A model generated the notes under the pieces. The model was not told where the DNA came from. It searched no databases and saw only the letters and a program-made list of their open reading frames with translations. From Liquidambar formosana (lineage: Eukaryota; Streptophyta; Magnoliopsida; Saxifragales; Altingiaceae), in the NCBI GenBank assembly GCA_039720395.1, contig CM077827.1, positions 7,727,991-7,791,990 of the forward strand: a stretch of 64,000 bases of DNA, given 5' to 3'. The translations under genes were made by a program, and so were the position numbers. Positions 34,637 to 46,219 of the stretch are shown one piece after another. Position 1 is the first letter of the stretch. Each line of letters starts with the position of its first letter.

Positions 34637-34644
34637 TATAAAAG
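34637..34644 (+). promoter_or_regulatory. TATA box of antisense DUF7745-like gene (A)
   Basis: TATAAAAG 49 bp before the ATG at 34693, conserved in B at 10547-10540. Confidence 0.65.
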
Positions 34645-34692
34645 CACATCCAAGGGGTCTCAAACCCTACTAGCATTCATTGAGAGAAAGTT

Positions 34693-35979
34693 ATGGAAGC
34701 CCTAGACAAGCTCTTGAGTGATTTTCTGAAGGTTATGAGTGCGGAGGCAAGGAAGGAGTTCAAGCGCTACTGCTTGGATCCATTGTTTTCTTTGATGCAT
34801 GTGAAGCTTGAAACCACTCTTCTTACTGCTGCTATATATTTTTGGGATCCCCAACTTCATGTATTCCGCTTCAACTATGAAGAACTATGCCCAACAATGG
34901 AAGAGTTCTGCGCTTTGTATGGAGTTTCACCTGTAGGACCTTTCATCCTCCCTACTCCACGCTCAAGTTACTTGATTTCCTTCTCCAACTTCCTTGGGAT
35001 TTCTCAACAAGAGGCCTCCATATTTGTGAAGGATCACATGGTGAACCTTATGGAAATAGCAACTTCCTTCTTGGCCCATGACAGCAAAGGTACCTTGAAT
35101 TTCATCCTTCCTACTCAACATGCTCTTGCTTTCTGTTTGATTGGTCGCTTCCTTATCTCCACGGGGACTCTCTATGTCCCTATTCAAATTTGTGAACTGA
35201 TCCCTTTTCTTCTTGAACATAACAACCTGATTCCCATGGTGCTAGCTGAAACCCTCAATAGTTTAGACAAAGTTCATGATAACTCCCAAGCCCCATTAGG
35301 AGGGAGCCCCATTCTACTGCAGATGTGGCTTTTTGAAAGGCTTAACTTCTTGTCTCTTACCACCATCAATCCATACAAACCTCAACATTACTGCTGCCGT
35401 CGAGTTGAACTCCCTGGTCAATTTTCTTTGAGGGAATGGTTGGGCTACTTCCAAACTCTCTCATGGCGAAACATTAAGTGGTTTGTCTTTATATGGGGAT
35501 GCAAGGAACAAATTCTTCTTCGAACTTCTGGGTGTGCTATGGTCAAGCTTATAGGGTTGAGATCAACTTCCTTCTATTGGACTTCAAGAATCCTTCGTCA
35601 ACTAGGTGCCATGCAAACCATACCTACTTCTGTGGTATTTGATCATTCTGTCGAACCTGTGGGCCCCACAATGGTTAAGTGGGCCAAGACTAGATGGACT
35701 GACCAACTGAAACTGACTCGAGTTGAAAACACTGATGGGCCTTATGTCATGAGCCCTGAATACAAGACATGGTTGAAGACTAGCTTGGGTGAAAGAGAAA
35801 CCCTACGCAGGGAAAGGATTTATGACCTTATCAAGGACACAAGGCTAGGATTTTGCAGGGAAGACATTCTGGAAGCAGTGGAAGCAGCATATGCTCATGA
35901 CTTGCGAAAGAAGCGAAGACTTGAAAGAAAAGAGAAGAAAGCAAACCAAGAGACTCTGAAGAAAAACAAAAAGACTTGA
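34693..35979 (+). CDS. antisense DUF7745/PMD-like protein, intact, 428 residues
   Basis: Single open frame starting MEALDKLLSDFL. Residues about 48-75 (YFWDPQLHVFRFNYEELCP, then TMEEFCALYGVSP) follow the pattern seen in plant DUF7745 and plant-mobile-domain proteins. That pattern has an aromatic/Trp segment and a Glu-Leu-x-Pro-Thr turn before the next helix. The middle is rich in aromatic and hydrophobic residues (WRNIKWFVFIWGCKEQ). The last 30 residues are strongly basic (KKRRLERKEKKAN). A TATA box and a 74-bp palindrome lie upstream, and an AATAAA at 36034-36039 downstream. It converges on the end of pol across a T-rich tract. Function unknown; the family call is from pattern recognition, not a search. 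It lacks a transposase DDE triad that I can see. Confidence 0.8.
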   Translation: MEALDKLLSDFLKVMSAEARKEFKRYCLDPLFSLMHVKLETTLLTAAIYFWDPQLHVFRFNYEELCPTMEEFCALYGVSPVGPFILPTPRSSYLISFSNFLGISQQEASIFVKDHMVNLMEIATSFLAHDSKGTLNFILPTQHALAFCLIGRFLISTGTLYVPIQICELIPFLLEHNNLIPMVLAETLNSLDKVHDNSQAPLGGSPILLQMWLFERLNFLSLTTINPYKPQHYCCRRVELPGQFSLREWLGYFQTLSWRNIKWFVFIWGCKEQILLRTSGCAMVKLIGLRSTSFYWTSRILRQLGAMQTIPTSVVFDHSVEPVGPTMVKWAKTRWTDQLKLTRVENTDGPYVMSPEYKTWLKTSLGERETLRRERIYDLIKDTRLGFCREDILEAVEAAYAHDLRKKRRLERKEKKANQETLKKNKKT

Positions 35980-36033
35980 AGACTTTAGAAATAGGATATC
36001 TATGGCATGTCAATAGTTCTTTTATCTAACACC

Positions 36034-36039
36034 AATAAA
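36034..36039 (+). terminator. possible poly(A) signal of DUF7745-like gene
   Basis: AATAAA 55 bp after the stop codon. Position-based call only. Confidence 0.4.
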
Positions 36040-36164
36040 TTGCTATGTCAATTAATTAGTTCTAAATGAATTGCCAATAATAATTCAATTTTGAGATTTG
36101 TTGTTGTAGTGTTGTTTAGACCGCACCCAAAGTAACTTTATGGGCTGCCTACGTATCCCCATCC

Positions 36165-36194
36165 TTTTTTCATTTTTTTTTTTTTTTTTTTTCA

Positions 36195-36257
<63 letters not shown>
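36165..36257. repeat. T-rich tract between antisense gene and pol (A)
   Basis: Almost pure T over about 90 bases (A on the pol strand). Counterpart of 8886-9027 in B. Confidence 0.9.
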
Positions 36258-36259
<2 letters not shown>

Positions 36260-36340
36260 GAATGGGGAATCAGGCCCTCGTAGTTCAAATGCCTTAACTT
36301 TTGCCTAGGCCGCCCTTATGGGTTTTCAACCTAGCAGGCC

Positions 36341-39300
36341 TTACACATAGTACTTCTTCAATTGATCCAAATTGGTAGGACGAGCGAACTCAATTCCATC
36401 AAAATCCATGAGGCGAACAGCCCCTGCTGGTAATATCTCTTTGATAACATACGGGCCACCCCAACTTGGCTTGAACTTCCCTCGTGGATCAAAAATTGGA
36501 GCTCTGATTTCTTTCAACACCAAATCCCCTGTCTTCAAACCTCGGTCTCTGACATGCTTGTTGAATGCTCTCGCAACCCTTCGCTGATATCCCTGCACAT
36601 GATACAAGGCCCTCAATCGCCTTTCATCGAGCAATGCCAGCTCATCATAACGGTTCTTAACCCAATCTGCTTCTACTATCTGACTTTCCACAGCAACCCG
36701 TAATGATGGTACCTCCAACTCAATAGGCAAAACAGCCTCCATCCCATACACCAAGGAATAAGGGGTAGCCCTTGTTGATGATCTCACAGATGTTCTATAG
36801 CCCCACAAGGCTAATGGCAACTTCTCATGCCAATCAGTGTAGGTGTCAGCTGTTTTCTGTGATATCTTCTTAACATTCTTGTTGGCGGCCTCCACTGCTC
36901 CATTAGTCTGCGGGCGATAAGGGGAGGATAAGTGGTGCACTATGTTGTATTTCTGCAAAAGCTCCTTGGTTTCTTTCTGAAAGTGCTGACCATTGTCTGA
37001 AATGATCTCATGGGGTACCCCATACCTGTAGATGATGTTGAGCTGTATGAACTGTGCTACCTTCTTGGCATTCAGGGTCTTGAAAGATGCTGCCTTTACC
37101 CACTTAGTGAAGTAATCGATAGCTACCAAGATGTACTCATGCCCATTGGAGGCTTTCGGCTTAATCTGCCCAATTATATCTATCCCCCACACTGCAAACG
37201 GCCAAGGCGACGACATGCTTGTCAAAGGCATGGAAGGCAAGTGTTATCCATTAGCAAAAACTTGACATTTGTGACACTTCTTAACATGTGCATGGCAATC
37301 TCTTTCCATTGTAGACCAATAGTAGCCCAACCTCATGATTTTCTTAGCTAGCATATAACCATTCATGTGCGGTGCTCCAACTCCTTCATGGATTTCACTA
37401 ACAAGACGTTCGGCTTCTTCCTCAGTGACAGACAACAGATGGACCCCATCGTATGACCTTCGGTATAGCTTTCCTCCACACAAAACATAGTGACTTGCTA
37501 ACCTCCTTGGTGTTCTCCTATCAATGTGGGATGCTCCTTCTGGATACTCCCTTTCCTCGATGAATTTCATGATGTCATAGTACCAAGGATGGCCATCCTT
37601 TACCTCTCCTTCTCGAATAGAGCAGCAATACACAGGTTTTTCTCTGCATTCTATCACCAACGGTTTTACATTCCCACCATCCGGGATTTCCACCATGGAA
37701 GCTAGAGTTGCCAAAGCATCGGCGAACTGATTCTTATTTCTTGACAAATAATTGAACTCTATTTCCACAAATTCTTTAGTCAAGGCTTCTAAGTATGCAT
37801 GATATGGCAGCAGCTTCTCATCACGAGTCTTCCACTCTCCCTTTATCTGGCAGATAATCAGTGCTGAATCTCCGAAAACCTCTAACTCTTTGATCCCCAA
37901 TTCTAGTGCAGCTTCCAACGCGAGGATGCAGGCTTCATACTCAGCAATGTTGTTGGTTGCTTCAAACCCTAGCTTAACTGCCAAGGGTGTAAATGCTTCT
38001 TCAAGTGAAACCAGTAGGACTCCTATCCCATACCCTCTTTTATTTGCAACTCCATCAAAGTATACCTTCCAGACCTTTTTTCCAATCTCCAGGACATCCT
38101 CATCGGGGAATTGGTCATTAAATTGTTCTGATGACGCCACAGGGCAGCTAGCCAAGTAATCTGCAATGACACTTCCTTTTACTGACTTCTGTGTTACATA
38201 CTTTATGTCGAATTCATTGAGAAGAATCGACCAACGAGCAGTTCTGTAGGACAAGACCGGCCTTTCTATCAAATACTTCAGCGGATCCATTCGACTTATC
38301 AAGAAAACCTCGTACGACATCATGTAGTGACGGAGTTTCTGAGTTGCCCATACCAAAGCCACACAAGCCTTTTCTATGGCATTGTACTTCACCTCATAAT
38401 CTGTCATCTTCTTGCTTAGATAGTAAATGGCATTCTCCTTTTTTGACCCCTCAAGGTACTGAGCTAGCATAGCTCCCGTCGCGGTTTCAGTGACCGTCAA
38501 GTATAACAATAACGGTTCACCTTGTCGCGGGGGAACTAGAATTGGTGGATTACTCAAATACCTTTTGATAGTCTCAAAGGTTTCTTGACATTCTTCATTC
38601 CATACCTTCGGCACACCTTTCTTAAGCAGCTTGAAAATCGGCTCGCACACCATAGTCAAATTAGCAATGAACCTGCTTATGTACTGAATTCTCCCCAAGA
38701 ACCCTCGAATCTGCTTCTCTGTGCTAGGCGGCTCCATTTCTACAATGGCCTTGATTTTTCCCGGATCAACCTCGATTCCCCTCTGAGTAATCATAAATCC
38801 TAATAGCTTGCCTGCAGTGACACCAAAAGCGCATTTCTGAGGATTCAACCGCAAGTTGTACTTCTTTGCTCGCTCCAAGAACCTTTCCAGTGCCATGAAG
38901 TGTCCTTTTCGATCCACGGACTTCACGATCATGTCGTCCACATATACTTCCACCTCCTTATGGATCATGTTATGCAGCAATGTTGTAGCAGCTCTTTGAT
39001 AGGTAGCCCCGGCATTTCTCAAACCGAACGGCATCACTTTGTAACAATATGTTCCCCACTGTGTGATAAAGGCCGTTTTCTCCATATCTTGCGGCGCCAT
39101 CTTTATCTGATTGTATCCGGAAAACCCATCCATGAAAGAGAGGAGTACATGTCCTACAGTACTATCTACCAACACATCAATATGGGGCAAAGGAAAATCA
39201 TCCTTAGGGCTTGCTGCATTAAGATCTCGAAAATCCACACACATCCTCACTTTTCCATCCTTTTTAGGCACGGGAACTATATTGGATAACCACTCGGGAT

Positions 39301-39719
39301 ACTCCACAACCTGTAGGAACCCCGCATCGAGTTGCTTGGTTACTTCCTCCTTTACCTTCAATGCCCACTCGGGTTTCAATCTTCTCAATTTTTGCTTTAC
39401 CGGCTTTTTAAGGGGATTGGTGGGGATGAAGTGCTGCACAATGTCTGGATCTATGCCGGGCATGTCTTCATAAGACCATGCAAAAGCCGTTATGTTGGCC
39501 TTTAAGAGGGCTATCAGCTTTTCTTTTTCAAGTGGTGAGAGGGTTATCCCAATTTTAATTATCTTTGGCAATTCATTTGTCCCTAAATTGATTGATTCCA
39601 ATTCATCCATATTAGGTTCAGTGACACCCCTTTTCCTTTGCTCGGCGAGCTCCGGGGGGACGTCATTCCTAGGATCTATATCCATGCCATAAATATCCAT
39701 AGAAGAGAGAAAGGAAACA
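36341..39719 (-). pseudogene. pol of element A (RT, RNase H, aRNase H, integrase), one stop
   Basis: Runs from the predicted exon start at 39719 (first Met 39700) to the stop at 36341-36343. RT has MCVDFRDLN, SFMDGFSGYNQI and YVDDMIVKS (near 38940). The native RNase H again has LYLTVTET instead of the usual acidic motif and may be inactive. The second, archaeal-type RNase H has YFDGVANK, NIAEYEA and FGDSALI. Integrase starts with an HHCC finger (about 37262-37395). A TAA at 37241-37243 then cuts it before the catalytic core, which continues as GIDIIGQI, SDNGQHF and NGAVEAAN. In B the codon is CAA, so this is a single C-to-T change. Without readthrough, A cannot make a complete integrase. Confidence 0.92.
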
Positions 39720-39898
39720 CTGCAAGCAAACAATGTATAAAAGAAACACACTTCATTAAAGGAACAAACAAAGAGACACAAACTTGAAAAGGAAACAAAA
39801 CTTGGTCCCACAACTATGAAACGACTCCTAACTCCACAAAGTGGGATAGGCGGACACACTTTATTGAAAGCAAGAAAGACTCTAACTAAAGAACCTAC
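39720..39898 (-). other. predicted 179-bp intron joining gag-pro to pol (element A)
   Basis: On the minus strand the donor TT|GTAGGT is at 39898 and the acceptor TTGCTTGCAG ends at 39720. Length, position and frame effect are identical to B (5228-5406). Confidence 0.65.
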
Positions 39899-42800
39899 AA
39901 GCTATTATCAGGCAAGTCATGATCTTCCTCTTCAAGGATTTCTGCAATGGTTCCATCTTCTAGGTACCAATTGTGAAGTGGCATGGTTGCATGGTGAATT
40001 GACGAATCTTGGCAATCTTCTGTTGCTGACTCCCCCAAAGTAAGAACCATATCTTGGAACATGGCGACCATAGCCTCGGTATCCACATGCTCTACCCAGT
40101 CTTCTTTCTTCTTTCCCATAGAATTGTACCAACTTGTCAAACTCTGAGGATTCGGCCCCTCTGTAAAGTACTTGTCACAAAAATCTCTATCTGCCAATGC
40201 TGGATCAGAACTTGGGTAAAAAGTGCAATAGTGTGATGGCTCTTCCTTCCCCAATTCTTTTTCTATACATTGCACATACTCAAACCCCGACAAAGGTATC
40301 TCAACTGATTCTGGTTTTATTTCACATACGGGTACTCCCGCCATTTTCAAATCATAATCCCCTTGAAGCGTGACAATGGCTCCCTCATGTGGGAACTTTA
40401 CCTTTTGATGCAATGATGATGGTACAGCCCCAGCAGGATGAATCCAAGGCCTTCCCAATAATAGATTAAAACAAGACGGCACATCCAGGACTTGAAACTC
40501 TACTCTGAACTCCGTGGGTCCCATGATTAAAGGTAGAGTGATCACCCCAATTACTTCTCTACGGGTATTATCATACGCCCTCACTGTCTGCCCAGATGGA
40601 GTGAAATCAGTGGGCCCCAAGCCCAAAATAGTTGCAGTTCTTAAAGGACATACATTTAGTGCGGAACCATTATCAATCAAGACCGTAGGAACTCTCTTCC
40701 CCATGGTATCAACAGTTATATGCAAGGCTTGGGAGTGGCTTGGCCCACTCTTAGGTAAGTCAGCCTCTGTAAACACTATAGTGGAATTCTTCGGAGCAGG
40801 GTTTACTAGATTCACCAATCCCTCAGGAGACAAATCAACCGGAACCTGTATCTGGTTTAACAACTTCAGCACTGTCTGTCTGTGTTTGTGAGAGGCCATA
40901 AGCAAGCCCCAGATGGTGATATTGGCATTAGTCTTCTTCAATTGTCGGAGTACTTCATCCTCTTCTTCTTGCACATCAAGGCGCTTATCTAACTCACCCA
41001 GTGGATTATCAGATTCCAAGTGCGGAGGCTTGAAATGGCGGCCCCCTCTTGTCATGTGGTCTACTTCTTCATCACTAGCCCATATGTCATCAATTTCATT
41101 TGTGTCACCCATCAGGTCATCCCATTCAATCATGTCAATGTCCTCCATCTGCACCTCTTCGGGTATATCATCCCAGCCCGTAGGAATTATGGGCTCACTT
41201 GGCAATGGATCAGGATAAAGCACATAGTAATCAAACTTCCCCGAAGGTTCTCCCAATAACCCCACTTGAGGGTCTCCTGCTTCATATCTTTCTTTCAACT
41301 GCTGTTGGATGGACTTCTTTGGCAATTGTAGGGTCTTCTGATCAATGAGGTCTTGAACGACCTTTCTCAATATAGCACAGTCATCAGTGTCATGGCCGGG
41401 TATACCATGGTATTGGCAATATTGATGGGGTGTTTGGGGTCTTGGCTTTGGAAGGTGAGGTATGATAAGGCCTTGGTTGCAGCATTGGTGAAAGGCTTGG
41501 GTCAGGGACATGGGTAACGGGGTATATTGTCTTATGGGTAGGCAAGGTCGAGATGGGTCGGCTTCAATGGCATTTATGGAGTTGGATGAATTATGAGAGG
41601 GAAGTGGATTTTGGGTAACATTTGGGTGATTTGGTGGAGTTGGTGGTGAGATGATTTGTTTGTCAAGTAAGTCTTGAATCTCATGCCTAAGGCGATAGCA
41701 ACGGTTGGTTGAGTGGCCTTTGGCTTGGTGGAATTTGCAGTATTCATTCTCATTGTAGTTCTTGGGCAATGGATTTGGTGGTGGTCTTGGGTCGAGAGGT
41801 TTCAACAGGCCTCGGCTTTTTAGCTTTTCAAGTACTTTCTCAAGTGGCATATGCAGCTCGGTGAATTGGCGAGGTGGGTTGGTGTCATTTAGGGAGATAG
41901 GTTGAATGGGTTGGGCTATGGCATTGACCTCGGCATTGTTTTTCCCAGCAAAGTTCGGCCTGCGGCTCTTTTGGACTTCTTCTGTCTTGATTGACCCATC
42001 AGCTATGGCATCCTCAACTTGGGTACCTGCCCCGATAAGAGCCTTGAAATTAGGGAAGTAGTGAGCAAAGAGGTGCTTGTGATACACTGGCAATAGGTTC
42101 TTAACCACCAACTGAATCTGATCTTCCTCATTTGGTCTATCTGCCATTCTCGAGGCCTTTTGCCTCCACCTTGTAATGAAAGCGGAAAAGGTCTCATTAG
42201 CCCCTTGTTTCATGGTCTCTAGGTCCCTTCTTGTGACATCCACCTCAGTGTTGTACTTGTAGTGCTCTGAAAACTCATTACATATGTCCTCCCAAGTTCG
42301 GGTTCTATTCTCATCCAAGGCTAGGAACCACTTTAAGGCAGAAGTGGCTAGGGTTTCATGGAACATTTGGGCCAAGAGTTCATCTGTCGCTCCTCGAGGG
42401 TGCATAGCTCGTACATACATTTTCAAATGGGTCTTGGGGCAACCCGTTCCATCAAACTTTTCTAATTCGGGCATCTTGAATTGTAGTGGAATACGAGCTT
42501 GAGGGAACAAAGATAGGGTTCGTACATCCACCATGTCATCTGTCCTACGGATTCCCTTTATAGTTCTCTCCAAGGCTTCTACCTTGCTAGCTAACACAGA
42601 GTCTGTATCAGAGGTCTTCCCCTTACTTCCCCCTTCCAGGTTAAAAACTTCAGGTGATTCATTCCCCTTGGGCTGAGTGCTTCCCCCATCATTAGTCTTA
42701 GTGCCTTCTCCAGACTGGGTCCCATTTTCGGTGTTATCCCCCGGGGTACGGCCATTATTCTGTTCGGGTTCGGACATCTTATGTTGGATATCTTGGGCCA

Positions 42801-42909
42801 TTTTCAATGCTCTCTCGGATACATCAGTGGTGTAATCAAGTTTGGTCATGATAGCCTTCAAACAAGTCTCAACATCAAAACCCCCTTCACCAGTTGCTTC
42901 ATCGGCCAT
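39895..42909 (-). CDS. gag-pro of element A, open frame of about 1,005 residues
   Basis: First Met at 42909-42907 (MADEATGEGG); the open frame extends a few codons further upstream without an ATG. Capsid-type gag domain at about residues 165-310 (LKMYVRAMHP, ALKWFLALDENRTRTW, WRQKASRMADRPN). Two zinc-knuckle-like patches with C-x2-H-x4-H-x4-C spacing follow (CKFHQAKGHSTNRC and CQYHGIPGHDTDDC). The retropepsin motif LIDNGSALNVCP is near 40650-40690. A 561-bp segment present in B, including the G-patch, is missing here; the joint is at about 40248 and keeps the frame. The stop at 39895-39897 overlaps a predicted intron donor that would fuse this frame to pol. Acts in particle assembly and maturation. 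Confidence 0.9.
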   Translation of the reverse strand: MADEATGEGGFDVETCLKAIMTKLDYTTDVSERALKMAQDIQHKMSEPEQNNGRTPGDNTENGTQSGEGTKTNDGGSTQPKGNESPEVFNLEGGSKGKTSDTDSVLASKVEALERTIKGIRRTDDMVDVRTLSLFPQARIPLQFKMPELEKFDGTGCPKTHLKMYVRAMHPRGATDELLAQMFHETLATSALKWFLALDENRTRTWEDICNEFSEHYKYNTEVDVTRRDLETMKQGANETFSAFITRWRQKASRMADRPNEEDQIQLVVKNLLPVYHKHLFAHYFPNFKALIGAGTQVEDAIADGSIKTEEVQKSRRPNFAGKNNAEVNAIAQPIQPISLNDTNPPRQFTELHMPLEKVLEKLKSRGLLKPLDPRPPPNPLPKNYNENEYCKFHQAKGHSTNRCYRLRHEIQDLLDKQIISPPTPPNHPNVTQNPLPSHNSSNSINAIEADPSRPCLPIRQYTPLPMSLTQAFHQCCNQGLIIPHLPKPRPQTPHQYCQYHGIPGHDTDDCAILRKVVQDLIDQKTLQLPKKSIQQQLKERYEAGDPQVGLLGEPSGKFDYYVLYPDPLPSEPIIPTGWDDIPEEVQMEDIDMIEWDDLMGDTNEIDDIWASDEEVDHMTRGGRHFKPPHLESDNPLGELDKRLDVQEEEDEVLRQLKKTNANITIWGLLMASHKHRQTVLKLLNQIQVPVDLSPEGLVNLVNPAPKNSTIVFTEADLPKSGPSHSQALHITVDTMGKRVPTVLIDNGSALNVCPLRTATILGLGPTDFTPSGQTVRAYDNTRREVIGVITLPLIMGPTEFRVEFQVLDVPSCFNLLLGRPWIHPAGAVPSSLHQKVKFPHEGAIVTLQGDYDLKMAGVPVCEIKPESVEIPLSGFEYVQCIEKELGKEEPSHYCTFYPSSDPALADRDFCDKYFTEGPNPQSLTSWYNSMGKKKEDWVEHVDTEAMVAMFQDMVLTLGESATEDCQDSSIHHATMPLHNWYLEDGTIAEILEEEDHDLPDNSL

Positions 42910-42939
42910 GTCTGACTGGTTGGTAGGATCAATCTTCAC

Positions 42940-43634
42940 TAAGCGCCCTTGCTGGTCGCGGATCCAAGCCAGTACGTCTTCTCACTCCTCTAAGAAAGGG
43001 AACAATCAGTCTCTCATCCTAAGGGTATGTCCTAGGCTTCCATATTTGTCTCAATGACTTCACGCCATATATACTCAATTAGTCCCTTTTAATCCAATCA
43101 CCTTTACAAGGGTCATGGGCGAAAGGTACGTATTAAGGATATAGGGTGCAAAGGTCCTCTATTAATTGTCCATTAAGCACATCACAAACACGGTCATGAT
43201 ATCATTACAAACAATGTGGGTGCATAAGGGTGAAACCATAGTGTCCTACAAGTCTGTCTATATGGACTAATGATAAGGGTAGGCTGGGGTCCTTCACTTG
43301 CTTGAGCAATCTTTATACCTAACCACATGTGGCATCAGGAACGCCGCGTGGGTCCAGCAGTACGTGATTAACTCATTTAATATACCCAAGGGCAAGCCCA
43401 AGGGTACTTGGCAAGAGAGGTTGAGAGCTTTCGCCCCAACTCATGGAATCAGGAAAACCAAGGTTGAGGCTAGGCCCGTCAGTGGCAAGGGACATCGATC
43501 CTAACATGCAAGAGTTTGCGCACACAATGCAATAAATGAAAGCACACAATCAAGCGAATGCAATGTGATTGATTTTAATTAAACAAAAGAAATTAACTTA
43601 GCCCAATCAAATTGTATAGAGTCTAGCCCACAAG
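42940..43634 (-). other. untranslated leader of element A
   Basis: About 700 bp between the primer binding site and gag. A stretch at 43298-43504 is closely similar to the leader of E at 50703-50951; it happens to be open on the strand opposite to each element. No gene is supported on the sense strand. Confidence 0.65.
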
Positions 43635-43652
43635 TCCCCAGCGGAGTCGCCA
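43635..43652 (-). promoter_or_regulatory. primer binding site of element A
   Basis: Minus strand TGGCGACTCCGCTGGGGA, three bases from the LTR end. One base differs from the sites of I and E. Confidence 0.85.
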
Positions 43653-44068
43653 GTCTGTGAACCCTAAAAAAGAGTTAAGGCCCACGAGGGGTTTTAGGTT
43701 TGAAAAAGGAAAAGGAGTCGCCACCTTATTTTTTAAAGGAAATAAGGAAAACCCTAAAAAACAGTTTTGTTTTAGGAAAACAAAAGATTGACTCCATATT
43801 TAAAAATGGAAAGGCAAATGATCTTTTGGAAACCAGAGAAATCGGGGATTCGGAGGCTAAGTTACGATATGGGAAGGTTTTAGGCAAAGCCTATAGGCAC
43901 CCATATCGCCCTAAACGGTCTCTTAATTTAATTGGGCTAAATCAAAGTCTTAATCACACACAAATCAACAGTTATCATCACAGGACAGCATGCATATCAT
44001 TCATCCATTCATCTATATAATCAAGTAAATCAAAGAAAAACAGAAAAAGAAAGAGGGGGGAGAAGAAA

Positions 44069-44091
44069 CCCTAGGATACTTAGTATCCTAG
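44069..44091. other. hairpin in 5' LTR (A)
   Basis: CCTAGGATACT stem with one-base loop, as in the other A and B LTRs. Confidence 0.8.
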
Positions 44092-45948
44092 GGCGGACTT
44101 GAACATCACGAAGAGCGCCTACGTACCATGTATGGAAATACATGGATCAAAGTCCACGTAGTTCGAAAGGGAATAGCGTTATAACCTAATCAAGGCCTAT
44201 GGTAAACCCTAAGTTTCCTTTCAAGTAAAACATGGTAAGTTTCCAAAATAAATGATTCTCGAAAGATTTTTGGTAAGATATGGAATTTTGATAAAGATGG
44301 AAACTTTGATTTAAAAGGTATTTTTTATTGAAAGGAAACTATAGAATCTACCATACCCCTCTATTAGAAAACAACCCTAGGGGGGGGAGAAAGGGAAAGT
44401 TTCAAAGGAAGGAAAGAAGGGTGAATTGGGGCACCCTCACACCCTACTTACCTTAAGCAAAAGCAACCTGTCAAAGTAACCACCCTATTGCATAGGGTAA
44501 TTGCCTTATTTGTAAGATTTCATCTCACAACAGCCAAGATAACCACCCCACATTGGTGGGGTAGTTGCACCTGTTGTACCTGTCAAAGCACCTGCAATTT
44601 CCATGCAAAACATACCAAAAATACCAACCAAGCAAGCTAGATTCCAAATCAAGCCATTATCGTGCCCAAACATGGGCTAACACATGCTCAAAATATCATA
44701 TCAAAGACAAATAACAGATCTGGACAGAATTGAAATAAGGTTTAAAATCAACCACAAGTCATGCAACAACATGAATCATAAGCTAACTAAAACCCTAATT
44801 CAACCCTACATGCAATGACATGCAAAAAACCCTAAAATCAACTACTATGAATGCAGAAAAATGTCATAGCTATCAAATATGCAGCACATATATGTCAACT
44901 ATGAAGAAAACACAAGAAAAAACCCTAAGCTATCATGCTATATGCAACTTTCCTAATACAAGGATGAATGAAACCCTAGAATCACAATTGTGCTCAAAAT
45001 CACATAAAATAACTCTAAATCATGCAAAGCCCATCATAGACATCATGCTAATCATGCATATTAATCAATAAAAGCATCCACACATGAGAAAAATACAAGC
45101 TTGCACATGAAATATAGCTATTCTAAACATAAACTCCATTTCAGCACTAAGGAAACCCTAGAATCCCAAACATGCAGCAAATCACATGGAACATCATCCT
45201 AGCATACTAAACAGCCCATAAATATTATCCTAATCATGCATACATTCCAATGGAAGCAACAAAACACAATAAAAACATAAGCTCTAATATGCCCAAGAGT
45301 TATTTCATGCAGAAAACCATTTTAAGCACCTAAGAAACCCTAAAGTCCCAAACATGCAGTAAATCACATGGAATAACATCCTAGCATACTAAACAGCCCA
45401 CAAATATGATCCTAAACATGCATGGAAGCAACAAGACATGATAAAAACACAAGCTCTAATATACCAAAGAGTTATTTCATGCAGAAAACCATTTTAAGCA
45501 CCTAAGAAACCCTAAAGTCCCAAACATGCAGTAAATCACATGGAATAACATCCTAGCATACTAAACAGCCCACAAATATGATCCTAAACATGCATGGAAG
45601 CAACAAGACGTGATAAAAACACAAGCTTTGATATGCAATCATCCTATTCTATGCAAAAACCCTAACTTTAAAAGAGAGAAGAGGAGGAAGGGGGAAATAC
45701 CTATGGTGAAGTATCCTTTTGCTGCTGTAGGGAGTCCTCCTTCTCTTGTGTACTGCTGGGAGTTCCTTCCTTCAAGCCTTCAAGCAATGCTCCAGCCCTC
45801 CTCCAAGCTTACTCTCACACTCTCTCACTCAAAGTATAGGTTAAACTACCCTAAGGATGGCTGCCATAGCCTCCAAGTCTCACACATGCCTCACACTTCA
45901 GAATTTTCTCTCCAAGTGGCCTCCCCTATTGCTGAAGTATAAGGGGGT

Positions 45949-45955
45949 ATTTATA
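45949..45955 (-). promoter_or_regulatory. TATA box of 5' LTR (A)
   Basis: TATAAAT on the minus strand, 190 bp downstream of the palindrome in element orientation. Confidence 0.65.
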
Positions 45956-46145
45956 GGGATTGAGGGAAAACCCTCAATGGTTGGGATTAAAACCCTAGGG
46001 ATTGATCCAAGGGCTCTTAGAGGTTACCTTGGGGCTCAAGTAGGTCAAAAAGGGCTGAAATTAGGGTTAAATGGCGGCCAAAGGCGAGCAAATCCGAGAA
46101 AATAGGGTGGGAGCCGCGTCAAGGCTCAAAAAAGGAAAGTGGCTC

Positions 46146-46219
46146 GGGTGACCACCTGGGGCTGGGCGGCTAGCAGCCTGGGCCCAGGCGGCTAGCCGCC
46201 CAGGCCTGGGTGGTCACCC
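46146..46219. repeat. 74-bp GC-rich palindrome in 5' LTR (A)
   Basis: GGGTGACCACC ... GGTGGTCACCC with central CTGGGCCCAG; one base different from the 3' LTR copy near the right arm. Confidence 0.9.
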
